Assembly (NCBI GenBank): GCA_033977485.1
Contig: CM066984.1
Span: 111,903,251-111,967,250, forward strand
DNA length: 64,000 nt
Direction of reading: 5' to 3'
Source of the DNA: Hydrangea macrophylla
Lineage: Eukaryota > Streptophyta > Magnoliopsida > Cornales > Hydrangeaceae
The position numbers were made by a program, and so were the translations under genes. The notes under the pieces were generated by a model. It saw only the letters and a list, made by a program, of their open reading frames with translations. It did no database searches and was not told the DNA's origin. Below are positions 1 through 10,850 of this stretch, one piece after another. How positions within the stretch are numbered: the stretch's first letter is position 1; each line of letters starts with the position of its first letter.

Positions 1-196
1 CTTATGTTTAACTTAGTATGTTAGAATGGACCTAAAGCATGGTAATAGTTAGTAACATGTTGTAATTATACTTTGGTAATGTTTTAATACAGCTAGGATT
101 ACTTTGATGTGAGGTTGGAGTGTGTGGTTAACACTTGGTTGTTTTAAAAAGCTTTTGAAACTTGTTTTTCTGCAGATTGGGCTGCTATCAGGGGAG

Positions 197-446
197 CAAT
201 CGACTGGTTCAAATCAAGCAAACTGTTTTTCTTTAGAAAAATAGTCGACTGAACATTCATTCAGTCGACTAGACCCTGTATTTTTCAGTCGACCGAACTG
301 ACCTTTAGTCGACTGGTTTCTGCATAAAAAATAAGCATTCTGCTTGAATCATTTCAGTCGAATGAACCATTTTTTCGTCGACTGATTTTATGGCGCAAAC
401 ACTAAGTTCAAAGTTCCAGTCGACTGAACCGCGAGCCCAGTCGACT
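197..446. repeat. AGTCGACT motif cluster in the copia LTR
   Basis: About ten exact or one-mismatch copies of the self-complementary octamer AGTCGACT occur here, spaced roughly 15-40 bp. They are usually followed alternately by GAAC or by GG/AG. The same cluster occurs in the 3' LTR (8628-8840) and in a third place between pol and the last ORF (6033-6215). Confidence 0.8.
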
Positions 447-542
447 GGATTACTACCCAGAAACAGTAATGGCTCTTTTCCTCTGTTTTGCTTTATGCAT
501 TTAATGCTCTCACCTACATTAAACGTTCAGATTTTCTTGAGA

Positions 543-556
543 GAGTATATATACTC
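543..556 (+). promoter_or_regulatory. LTR TATA box within a 14-bp palindrome
   Basis: GAGTATATATACTC is a perfect palindrome and the only TATA-like motif in the mid-LTR, where the copia promoter is expected. The same site in the 3' LTR is where the 8936-15255 element inserted. Confidence 0.55.
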
Positions 557-1118
557 AATTCAAATTGGTTGTTGGGACATAAATTACTCCTATTGAATAC
601 TCACTTATTACAATCAAAGATTCAAGCCCTGATTATTTGAGATTCAAACTTCTAGCTCTAGATTTGATTTGTAATCCCTTAAATGTTATTATTGTGACCT
701 TCCATTATTTCCATATACTCTACAAAGAGAGTGTTATTTAGTTGTAATCAAACATTCATTAAATCATTGAAGTTGTAAGAGGGTTGGTGTAACCCTTGTT
801 CCAAGTGAAGAGGTTCTTCGTTGGAGGTGTAACAAGGAGTTCAAGAAGAACTAGTAAGGAGTGGTTTTAATCTTCACCCAAAGAAGATTGGTTAGTAGAA
901 TTCTCAAGAGGTGTTCTTGAGGGGTGGACGTAGGCCACGGTTGCGGATGCCGAACCACTTAAAAAACTTGGTTTGCAAGTGTTCTTCTCTTTCTCTCTTT
1001 AATTATTGTTATAATTATTTTTGCATTTGCTTTAGTTTTTTAATTTGCTTTTAATTGCTAGTAATCCTATTCAACCCCCCCTCCCCCCCTCCTCTATGGA
1101 TTACTTTTGGGCCAACAA

Positions 1119-1133
1119 TTGGTATCAAAGCAA
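1119..1133 (+). other. Primer binding site, initiator tRNA-Met type
   Basis: TTGGTATCAAAGC begins two bases after the LTR end. It matches the common plant primer site TGGTATCAGAGC (complement of the 3' end of initiator tRNA-Met) with one change. Confidence 0.8.
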
Positions 1134-1175
1134 GGGCTCTAGTATTGATTTCACATATCTTAGAGTTAAGATCAC

Positions 1176-2773
1176 ATGGCAACCACAAGCACCAATATCA
1201 CTTATACTGAGGGACAATCATCCCAAAGACCTCTTTGCTTTAATGGAACTAACTATGCTTATTGGAAAAAATAGGATGAGAATTTACATTATTGCTCAAG
1301 ACTTCAATTTATAGCAAATCGTAGTCAAAGGGCCCCATGTTCCCACTAAGACCATAGGCACCAAAACCGTTGCTAAAACGGAAGATGAATATAATGATGA
1401 TGACAAGAAACTCATTAAAATGAATGCTATGTCTATGAATCTTCTATATTGTGGCTTGGACCCTAATGAGTACAATAGAATATCTTCATATGAATCGGCT
1501 AAAGAAATTTGGGACAAATTTGAGGTCACTCATGAAGGAACTAATCAAGTTAAGAAGTCTAAGATTAGTTTACTTGTTCAATAATATGAAATGTTCAAAA
1601 TGCTCCCAAATGAAATTATTAGTGAAATGTCTACTCGCTTTACTACTGTTACTAATAGTTTGAAAAATCTTGGTAGAGTTTATCCTAACGAAGAGATGAG
1701 TGAGAAGGTGCTTAGGTCTCTACCAAAGCATTGGCAACCACCAAAGGTTATCGCAGTCCGAGAAGCAAAAGGAACTTTCAAGGCTTTCAATTGAACAACT
1801 AATGGGATCTCTCATTACTCATAAAATGGAATTGGCCACCTTCGACAATGAAGATAAAAAGAAGAACTTGGATCTAAAGGCCTCAAACGACCAAGACAAT
1901 GATAGTGATGAAGATGATGAGATGGCCATGATCACTCGCAAATTCAAGAGGTTCTTGAGAAGAGACAAATCCTTTGCAAGAAAAGGATAAAAAGAAATTG
2001 AAGCCAAGAAGGATCCAATCATTTACTTCAATTGCAAAAAGCCCAGACACATCAAAGCCGATTGCCTATTACTAAAGAAGAATTTCAAGCAAAAAGCAAA
2101 AAAGGCAATGAAGGCAGCAACTTGGGATTATTCCGAGAATGAGACATCCGAAGATGAATCAAGTGATGATAAAGTGGCAAATATTTGTCTCATGGCACAT
2201 GAAAGTGATGAGGTAGACTCTAACTATGACTCTTGTAATGAATCTCATAACTATGATGAGCTACAAAATGCATTTGATGAATTGCATGAGGAATTAGAAA
2301 ACTTGGGAACCAAATACCTAGCTCTCAAAAAGAAATTTTTCCTTCTCTCAAATGAACTTAGTGAATTCAAATCACAAAATGAATCTTTGAGAAAAGAAAA
2401 TGAAATGCTTGCTTCAAGAAGCATTCCTTCAAATGACTTTGAAAAGGAAAACATTGAGTTGAAGAAACAAGTTGAAGATTTGACAAAAACTTTAGCTAAA
2501 TTCCCTTATGAATAGCAAAACTTAAATATGCTTTTAGGAAAACAAAGATGTGTCTTTGATAAAGCCAGGTTAGGTTTCAATCCTACCTATAAAGAAAAGA
2601 AGTACAACAATTTCTTTTCAAGTGATGCTCCTACTAGTTCTAGTTCTTCAAACAAATCTCATCAAAGCATTTTTACAAAAGGATCTACCTCAAGCAATTT
2701 TAATCCTCATGTGACTTGTCATTATTGCATGAGAAAGGGGCATGTGAACTATAAATGCCCAAATAGGAGATAA
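1176..2773 (+). pseudogene. Broken copia gag (capsid/nucleocapsid)
   Basis: The start is ATG 1176. The N-terminal part has the usual plant copia gag motif (FNGTNYAYWK) and is then knocked out of frame by an extra A near 1270. The next frame meets a TAG at 1312-1314 and another stop near 1582. The UBN2-type gag body spans about 1320-1800. A first zinc knuckle (about 2028-2070) has lost its first cysteine (Tyr in its place). An acidic, coiled-coil-prone stretch follows (2108-2515), then a second knuckle with intact C-x2-C-x4-H-x4-C spacing at about 2718-2760. Two knuckles separated by a coiled coil fit SIRE-type gag. No functional protein can be made. Confidence 0.8.
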
Positions 2774-5700
2774 ACCACTATGGTTTGGATTGAAAAGGGA
2801 ACCACACCTCCCCTTGCTAACAAAAGTGGACCCAACGAATATTAGGTACCAAAGAGGAATACTTAAGCTTGTTTTATAGGTGTGCTTAAAATCCTCAAGC
2901 AATGATAGATGGTTCTTGGATAGTGGATGCTCTAGACACATGACCGGAGACAAATCAAAGTTCTCATCTCTCTCTCCCAAGGATGGTGGAAACGTCACCT
3001 TCGGAGACAACTCCAAGGGAAAAATCATTGGCATAGGTAAAATAGGTAAGAACTCCTCTTTAATTATTAAAAATGTATTATTTGTTGATGATCTTTAACA
3101 TAATTTGTTGAGCATTAGTCAATTATATGATAAAGGCTTTAAAGTTGTTTGTGAATCAAATTATTGCATGATTTTGAATGCTAAAGATGAAAAAGTGTTA
3201 TTTATTGATTATCGTGATGAAAATGTTTATACCATTGATTTTGATGATATTTTTTCTCAAGATGTTAAATGCTTTTCCGTGTTGAGTGAAACTAGTTGGC
3301 TTTGACATAGACGATTAGGACATGCTAGTATGGATCTCCTTTCAAATTTGTCAAAAAATAATTTAGTCAAAGGATTACCAAAAATAAAATTTGTTAAGGA
3401 CAAGATTTGTGACGCTTGTCAACTTAGAAAACAAACAAAAACCTCTTTCAAAAAGAAAAAAGGAGATCTCTACTAGTAGACCCCTTGAATTACTTCATAT
3501 GGATTTATTTGGTCCTAATCATGTAGCTAGTATGAGTGGCAAAGTGTATACATTCGTAATTGTTGATGACTACTCAAGATTTACATGGGTCATCTTTCTT
3601 GCTCATAAAGATGAGCCTTACCCAAATTTTGTAAAATTTTGTAAAAGAGTTCAAAATGAAAAAGGGTATGCTATCAATAATTTTAGAAGTGATAGAGGAA
3701 GAGAATTTGACAATAAAGATATTTAAAATTTTTGTGATGAAAATAGTTTTGGACATAACTTTTCGGCACCAAGAACTCCTCAACAAAATGGTGTTGTTGA
3801 AAGGAAAAATAGATCACTTCAAGAGATGGCAAGAACTTTATTGAATGAACACTCTTTGCCACAATACTTTTGGGCCGAAGCAACTAGCACTTCTTGTTAT
3901 GTCATTAATCGTGTTGTTGTTAGAAATAATATTGGTAAGACTCCCTATGAACTTTGGAAGGGTAGACAACCTAACATCGGTTATTTTAGAGTTTTCGGTT
4001 GTAAGTGCTTCATCTTGAACAATAAGGATAACTTAGGTAAGTTTGGCGCTAAATCGGATGATGGTATCTTCTTAGGTTATTCACAAATTAGCAAGGCATA
4101 TAGAGTTTTTAATAAGAAGACCTTAGTTGTAGAATAGTCCATGTATGTAGTTTTTAATGAGGCTAATCCCTGTAGAAGAAATGATGATGATGATGATATT
4201 GTCGTAGCAAGCCTAGATAGGGCTAGTACTTCATCCTCCATACCTTTAGAAAAGCCTAAAGAAGATTCCTCTACTCCTCTAGAGTACCCTAGGGACAACA
4301 TTAGAAATGACCTCCCTAGAGATTGGAAGACCGTTCCTAGTCACCCCATAGATCAAATCATAGGTGATCCTGGTCAAGGCATAGCTACTAGATCCTCTCT
4401 TAGAAATATTTGTAACAACTAAGCATTTCTATCTCAAATAGAACCTACAAATATAGAGGAAGTGGAGCAAGATGATAGTTGGATTATGGCTATGCAAGAA
4501 GAGTTGAACCAATTTGAAAGAAACCAAGTTTAGACTTTAGTACCTAGACCCAATGATCATTCAATGATAGGAACCAAATGGGTATTTAGGAATAAGAAGG
4601 ATGAAATCCGGAGTTGTGGTTAGAAATAAGGCTAGATTGGTAGCCCAAGGGTATAACCAAGAAGAAGGAATAAACTATGAGGAAACTTATGCTCCCGTAG
4701 CAAGGTTAGAAGCTATTAGAATGTTACTTGTGTTTGCTTGCCACAAACACTTCAAACTTTTTCAAATGGATGTAAAAAGTGCCTTTTTAAATGGTTTTAT
4801 AGCGGAAGAAGTTTATGTCAAGCAACCTCCCAGATTTGAAAGTTCAAAATTTCCCGATCATGTTTTTAAACTTTCAAAGGCTCAATATGGATTAAAACAA
4901 GCTCCTCGTGCTTGGTATGATCGTCTTAGTAAATATTTGCTTGATCTTGGATTTACTCAAGGAAAAATTGACACCACACTTTTTATTAAACATTCACACA
5001 AAGATATACTTCTTGTTCAAATCTATGTGGATGATATCATCTTTGGTGCTACTAATGAGAAAATGTGAGGAATTTGCAAAATGCATGCAAGATGAATTTA
5101 AAATGAGTATGATGGGAGAACTAAATTTCTTTCTTGGTTTACAAATCAAACAACATAAAGATGGTATTTTCATAAACCAATCCAAGTACATTAAAGATTT
5201 ATTGAAAAGATTTGGTTTTGAAAATTGCAAACCTATTGCCACTCCCATGAGTTCCTCTCTCAAGCTTGACAAAGATGAATCCGGAAAACTTGTTGATACT
5301 AAAAATTTTCGTGGCATGATAGGTAGTTTGTTATATCTCACCGCTAGTAGACCGGATATTATGTTTAGTGTGTGTCTTTGTCTAGATTTCAATCCTCACC
5401 TAGAGAGTTGCATGTTGTAGCCGTTAAGTGCATTTTTAGATACTTGCTAGGCACAATTGACTTAGGGCTATGGTATCCTAAAAACACTCCCTTTGACTTA
5501 GTTAGCTATTCGGATGCGGACTTTGTCGGTTGCAAAGTGGATCGCAAGAGCACAAGTGGCACATGTCACTTTTTAGGACACTCCCTAGTCTCCTGGTTTA
5601 GTAAGAAACAAAATTCCGTAGCTTTGTCTACGGCGAAAGTCGAATGTATAGTCGCTGGTAGTTGTTGTGCTCAAGTTCTCTATATGAAACAACAATTAGA

Positions 5701-5976
5701 AGACTTTGGACTTCTTTTTTTTATCACATCCCACTTAGATGCGATAACACTAGTACGATTAGTCTCTCTAATAATCCCATTCAACATTCAAGAACTAAGC
5801 ACATTGAGATTAGACACCATTTCATTAGAGATCATGTTCAAAAGGGTGATGTCGAACTCCTTTTCATCGATACAAATCATCAATGGGTGGATATTTTCAC
5901 TAAACCACTTCAAGAAGATCGTTTTTGTATCATTCGTCGTGAATTGGGAATGGCTAGTCAAGTCGATGTTGTGTAA
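2774..5976 (+). pseudogene. Broken copia pol: protease, integrase, RT, RNase H
   Basis: The protease active site DSG (in WFLDSGCSRHMTGD) is at about 2917. The gag-pre-integrase/zinc region is at 3308-3480 (GHASMDLL, then CDAC). The integrase core includes DLFGPN and VDDYSRF (3500-3580), SDRGREFDN (about 3690), and NGVVERKN with the third catalytic acid (about 3790). Reverse transcriptase with YVDD is at about 5025-5036. RNase H begins near SDADFVG (about 5512) and ends after DIFTKPL (about 5900). Visible lesions are stops at 3303-3305, 3724-3726, 4135-4137 and 4420-4422, and frame changes near 5065, 5390 and 5700. The RNase H motif expected as AEAEY reads AKVEC, so a catalytic-region residue is also altered. 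Downstream of gag there is no intact frame longer than 226 codons. Confidence 0.87.
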
Positions 5977-6024
5977 TTCAGTGTTTTGGATCCCCTTTCC
6001 TTCTTTTCTGAATTTTGTTTTTCT

Positions 6025-6300
6025 GATCCAAAACAGTCGACTGAATACTTGATCAGTCGACTGGACGCTGTTTTGTTTCGTCGACTGAACCTCTTTTTAG
6101 TCGACTAGTTTCTGTCCCAAATCCTCCATTCTGCTTTCCACATTCCAATCGACTAAACTTGCTCCACAGTCGACTGAACTGTAAATCAGTAAATTGACTG
6201 CCCGTATCAGTCGACTGAACTTCTGGGTATATATATATATATCTTTACGATTTTTTTAAAACCCTAAACCAATTTTCCTCTCTAGGCGACTGAACCCCTT
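6025..6300. repeat. Second AGTCGACT motif cluster between pol and ORF3
   Basis: About eight copies of the AGTCGACTGAAC or AGTCGACTGG motif lie between the pol stop and the ORF3 start, with the same flanking bases as in the LTRs. Outside the motifs this segment does not look like LTR sequence. A short TA run (6229-6242) and pyrimidine-rich DNA follow. Confidence 0.75.
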
Positions 6301-6420
6301 TACCTCCCCTGCTCCTTTTCTCTGTCTTTCTCACTCCGGCCACCATATCACCACCATATCTCCTCTCCGTTCTTCTCACTCACTCTCAGCTTCTCCATCT
6401 TTCCTCTCCCTCTCACTGAG

Positions 6421-7767
6421 ATGCCTCCCAAGACCAACAAATGCAAGACACCAGAGGGCTCCTCTGCTCTAGCCACTGCTCCTCCACTGGATCTGACCAC
6501 TGCCCCTCCACCACCTCGTCCTCCTGCTCATTTTCTTGATGCTGAGCTCAGGGATAACTATAATGCATCATTCGTTCATCGCAAAATCGTAATAGGTAAA
6601 ACTCTTCATCCCGACTTTTCCACTTCCTATGGATTGCGCATTGGTGCCTTATTTGATGCCCTAAGATGGGCTGATTTTTTATCCATCTCTCAGACCTATT
6701 ACCCCACACTTGTCCGAGAATTTTACACCAATCTACACCCCTCACCTCAATATATTTCGTTCAATTCCTTTATTCGTGGAGTTAAATTCACCGTCACTCC
6801 CGACACTGTCGTTCAGATTTTTGGTTTTCCAATGGGTAATATTCGTTGATACGAGGACAATAAATGGAACACCGGGTTTGGTTTTGACCCTCTGATCACT
6901 TGTCGTTTGATTTGTGGGAACCTCGAATTGGCTGCCCCACTAAAACCCTCTACCTCTCAACTTACCTTTGAATGTCGTTTACTTCACCATATTATTACCT
7001 ATGCTATCGTTTCTCGCACAGGTGGTCGCGATTATGTTTCTTATTATGACATTTTTATTCTCTGGCGTATTCTTTCGAATAAGAAATTTGATCTTTCTTA
7101 TCTCTTTTGCAAACATATTTGTGAGACATAAAAAAAATCTAAGTCTAGTTCTCTCCCCTATGGCATGGCTCTCACTTCCATCTTCAGCCATTTCAAAGTT
7201 TCTCTTGATGACGGAGATCGCCACGAATCCACATTCCACGAGGTTTTCTCCATCACTACTGTGTCTCTCATAGGTTATAAGCTTGAGGATGACAGGTTTG
7301 TCCCCAAAGCTCCTCGCCCTACCATTACTCCTCCATCCTCGGATACACCCACCACCACCACTACTACTGCTGCCACCACCATTAATCCCATTGATATATC
7401 TACCCCACATTCTGATGCTACCTCCACCTCCACTCCTCTTCGCACTGATATTCCATCTTCTTCTGCTTCTCCTTCTGCTGCTGACCTCTCAGAGCAGTTC
7501 TCCATTATCACTGCCTCTATCGAGTCTCTCTCCACCACTATCACTTCCCTTCATTCTTCCCTCTCTTCTAGTGTATCCACACTATCGACTACAGTGGCCT
7601 CTCAGTTTGACACTCTTCGCTCCGACATTTTGGAGGTTGGCACTACTATGGACATGCTTCATACCACCTCTCTTGCCACTCAGGAGCTAGAAGATCGTCG
7701 CTTATTTGAGATGCAGTCTAGTCTTGATGATGCACGTGACGCCATTCAGAGTCGTTTTGGCATTTGA
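6421..7767 (+). pseudogene. Third ORF of the copia element (plant transposon-protein-like), two nonsense codons
   Basis: One reading frame of 449 codons runs from ATG 6421 to TGA 7765-7767. It is interrupted only by TGA at 6847-6849 (codon 143) and TAA at 7129-7131 (codon 237). The N-terminus is Pro-rich. Residues about 40-240 (motifs LVREFYTNLHPS, FIRGVKF, FGFP) resemble the domain annotated as a putative plant transposon protein, common after pol in plant retroelements. The C-terminal 120 residues are Ser/Thr-rich, then helical and coiled-coil-like (many regularly spaced Leu/Ser). SIRE elements carry an env-like ORF in this position, but I see no clear signal peptide or membrane segment here. 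Function is unknown. Family assignment is from memory of motifs, not a search. Confidence 0.6.
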
Positions 7768-8363
7768 CACCTTCTGTTTGATTTCTTTTGGATTTAGGCC
7801 TTTTTGTATAAGTTAAACTAAACTTCTAGATAGATAGTTTTGGGTTTGGTATAGGCTTACTTTTCTCTTTGTATCTATATAATCTCTTTTGTGTTTAAAC
7901 TATTTCTATGGATATTATCAGAAATTGTCTCTTTTGTTATATGTAGATCCATTTGTCATTTATGCTTGTCTATCTGTTTGCTATTGCTTCTCATGATATT
8001 GATATACTTATCTGCTTGTGTACTAATCGTGAGATGATGATGAGACTTTTTATTAAGTGATTCCCACACTTTCCTCCACCCCATCCCGTCCATCAACTCA
8101 CTCAAAGAGGGGGAGTTTCTCTCCGCTCTAAGTGGTTTTGTTGATGACAAAAGGGGGAGGAATATTTTGTTGCTTATCCACATTGAACCGATTTAAATTT
8201 CTCTTTGTTTAACATGTGACATTGAATTGATTCTAATTTCTCATTACCTTATCTATGCACATTTTCTTCAAAGTAATTGCATCATTTATCACAATTGGAC
8301 AATTACTTGTTATTCATTTATCTTGGGAAGCTAGTAGTTTGTCATCATCAAAAAGGGAGAGAT
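7768..8363 (+). other. Copia 3' untranslated region with three polypurine tracts
   Basis: AT-rich non-coding DNA. Purine runs occur at 8103-8114 (CAAAGAGGGGGAG), 8147-8160 (GACAAAAGGGGGAGG) and 8351-8362 (AAAAGGGAGAGA). Only the last directly abuts the LTR start TGTTAGCC at 8364 and is the likely true plus-strand primer. The middle one is a motif often seen in SIRE elements. Confidence 0.65.
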
Positions 8364-8935
8364 TGTTAGCCCCAAGGGTTTTACCCTAAGTAATTTTGAT
8401 GATTAACAAACTATCAAGTTGAGTAGTTATGATTTCATCTAGTGTGTTGTCCAAACAGAGCTCAATAATGATGATGGATATTCTATGGAAGTCTTGTGAA
8501 AGAGTATTTGTTTTATGTATTGTCTTTATAGAAATTTATGTAAAGTTGGTTAGATTGAATATAAAAAACAAGGGCTTAAAATTGAATAAACCCTTCAAAT
8601 CAAGCAAACTGTTTTTCGTTAGAAAAACAGTCGATTGGACATTCCTTTAGTCGACTAGACCTTGTATTTTTCAGTCGACCGAACTGACCTTCAGTCGACT
8701 GGTTTCTGCATCAAAAACAAGCATTTTGCTTGAATCATTTCAGTCAACTGGACCACTTTTTTGTCGACTGATTTTATGGCGCAAACACTAAGTTCAAAGT
8801 TCCAGTCGACTGAACCGCAAGTCCAGTCGACTGGATTACTGCGTAGAAACAGTAATGGCTCTTTTCCTCTGTTTTGCTTTATGCATTTAATGCTCTCACC
8901 CACCTTAAACGTTCAGATTTTATTGAGAGAGTATA

Positions 8936-10835
8936 TGTAATGACCCAAAAATATTTTTAGATTTATTTATTTTATTTGCAACACTTGTGAGACCGTGTGA
9001 TTATTACTTGGCAGTCTATTTGTAGGGTAAAATATTATTTAGCCTACTGAGTTAATTTAATCTCAATTGATTTGGCACATGGTTTGGTTTGACATATTGG
9101 TTTAATTGTAGTGGACCAATTGGGGGTAACTGTTAGTTATTATATGACTTATATAGTAGAGTGCCTTTGTTCCATAAATAGTGGTACATTATTGGGTACT
9201 TTCATATTAAATATAGTAATATGTAAATGTATTTGGGAGAGTAAGATGTGACAATATTTGGTTCATTTGGGGTATTAGTTGACACATATATAGTGTGAGT
9301 ATATATATACTAGTAATGTTAATGGGGTCCCACCCCAATTATCACCATCCACCCTCCCCCTTAAATGGATGACTTCCCTCCCTCTCTCTATTATTTTTTT
9401 TAATTTTTCTCCTCCTCTCTCACGCAGAGACTCTGTCTCTTTCTCTTTTCATTTTTTTTTCTTCTTCTTCTTTCTTCTTTCTTCATTTTGATGGCTTTAA
9501 GAGCCAAATCTCTTAAAATGTCTAATATGAAAGTTGTAGATCGCGACAAGGGTTACACATGGGTACCTTCAAAATTGCGATTGGAGGAAGTTGATTTTTG
9601 TGGTATTTGCCCAAACCCACTTTTAGCTAGATTTGGCTTGGGAAGCTTGTAGATCTCAGTGAGAGCTTTCTAAAGGCGTGCTTGGAATTCTAATTGGGGT
9701 TATTTTGGGCTCGTGATCTATCGGCCTTATTAAAAAGGAACTTTATTTCCGTTAAGATATCGAGGTGAGTAAAGATCTTACCCTTGTGCGCTCACATATT
9801 GTGAGTAAGTATTTTTCTCTTGTATTATTGCAGTACACCTAAGTAATGTATTTTTACTTGATTGCGATTACTTGGATTAATGTATTATTCTCATATGGTT
9901 GTCAATTGCGACTACTTGAATTAATGTTTTATTTTCATATAGTTGAGAATTGTGATTACTTGGATTATGTTCGTTTGCATATGGCTGAGAATTGTGATTA
10001 CTTGGATTAATGTATTATTCTCGTATGGTTGTGAATTGTGATTACTTGAATTAATGTTTTATTCTCATATGACTGAGAATTGTGATTACTTGGATTATGT
10101 TCATTTGCATATGGCTGAGAATAGTGATTATTTGAATGTTAAATGTAGTAATTTATTTGTTGATATGGGAGGTGGAAATTTATCTATCGTCGTTGAGTGT
10201 GTTATGTCATTTGACATTCTTGAAACTTACATCTTGTTTGGATAATTTATTATTCTTTCTCCTTGTCTGTTCATGGATCATTTTGGGACACAGGTTTTTA
10301 CTCACACCAGTTTTATACTGACCGGGATGTCTCCATGCATCTCGGGTGCGTTCAATATATGAACGTAGCCAAAGATGTTTTTTTTTTCAGGAATTTGAGC
10401 ATTGGATCAAGTTGGGATTAGCAAGCTTGGAGTTCTAACTTTGGATCTTCCCCTTTCTTATTTATTTATTTATTTATTTTTGTGAGTTCATGTTCATTTG
10501 GAAATCTTGGTGCATGTGCCAAGTGTGTTAGTGTTTGAGATAGTGTGGGTTGTGCAAAGTTTAACAAGTTTTGTATTTGGTTTAAATTTTACCGTCTATT
10601 CAGAGGTATCCATTAAGAATTATAGACCGAGATCCTACAAGTTTTAGTTTCCATTATATTTATTTAGATTTTTTTTTGTAGTGTTCCGGTTTTAATTTTT
10701 AGAAATTCGGGGCGTTACAAGTATTTATTCCTACAAAAATTGGGTTTTAAAGTCTCGCTTTATGAGAAATTCACAGGCATATGTTTTAACATGGAGCTCT
10801 AATGAGGTTTTAAGGCTTTTTTTCGAGGCGTTACA
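8936..10835 (+). repeat. 5' LTR of the nested LARD-like element
   Basis: It is 1900 bp long. It matches 13083-15255 with few substitutions but lacks about 240 bp just before its end: after TTTTAAGGCTT it jumps to TTTCGAGGCGTTACA, where the other copy has a longer stretch. It holds six copies of a 42-44 bp minisatellite. A second GGGCGTTACA end-like motif occurs inside it near 10709-10718. Confidence 0.88.
9864..10138. repeat. 42-44 bp minisatellite, six copies (5' LTR)
   Basis: The units begin GTGATTACTTG and end near TATGGCTGAGAATT. The 3' LTR has seven units (14006-14324). The extra unit there is a duplicated TATGTTCGTTTGCATATGG type. Confidence 0.85.
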
Positions 10836-10838
10836 GAA

Positions 10839-10850
10839 TGGTATCAGAGC
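10839..10850 (+). other. Primer binding site, tRNA-Met type
   Basis: TGGTATCAGAGC lies three bases after the LTR end TTACA (10835), an exact match to the common plant initiator tRNA-Met primer site. Confidence 0.88.

Larger units (their letters stand above)
1..1117 (+). repeat. 5' LTR of the copia element (left part outside window)
   Basis: From about 209 to 1117 this matches the 3' LTR (8594-8930 continued at 15261-15817) almost base for base, including the end TTTTGGGCCAACA. Positions 1-208 do not align obviously with 8364-8593, so the two LTRs differ in their 5' parts or the 3' copy has an internal deletion. It carries a cluster of AGTCGACT motifs (200-445) and a palindromic TATA box (543-556). 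Confidence 0.85.

Noticed and set aside
197..446. AGTCGACT cluster as a CRISPR or tRNA cluster
   Set aside because: Motifs are 8-12 bp, spacing is irregular, and it is part of a duplicated LTR.
7275..7544. Minus-strand ORF opposite copia ORF3
   Set aside because: Val/Gly/Ser-rich shadow of the Ser/Thr-rich ORF3 tail, without any domain.
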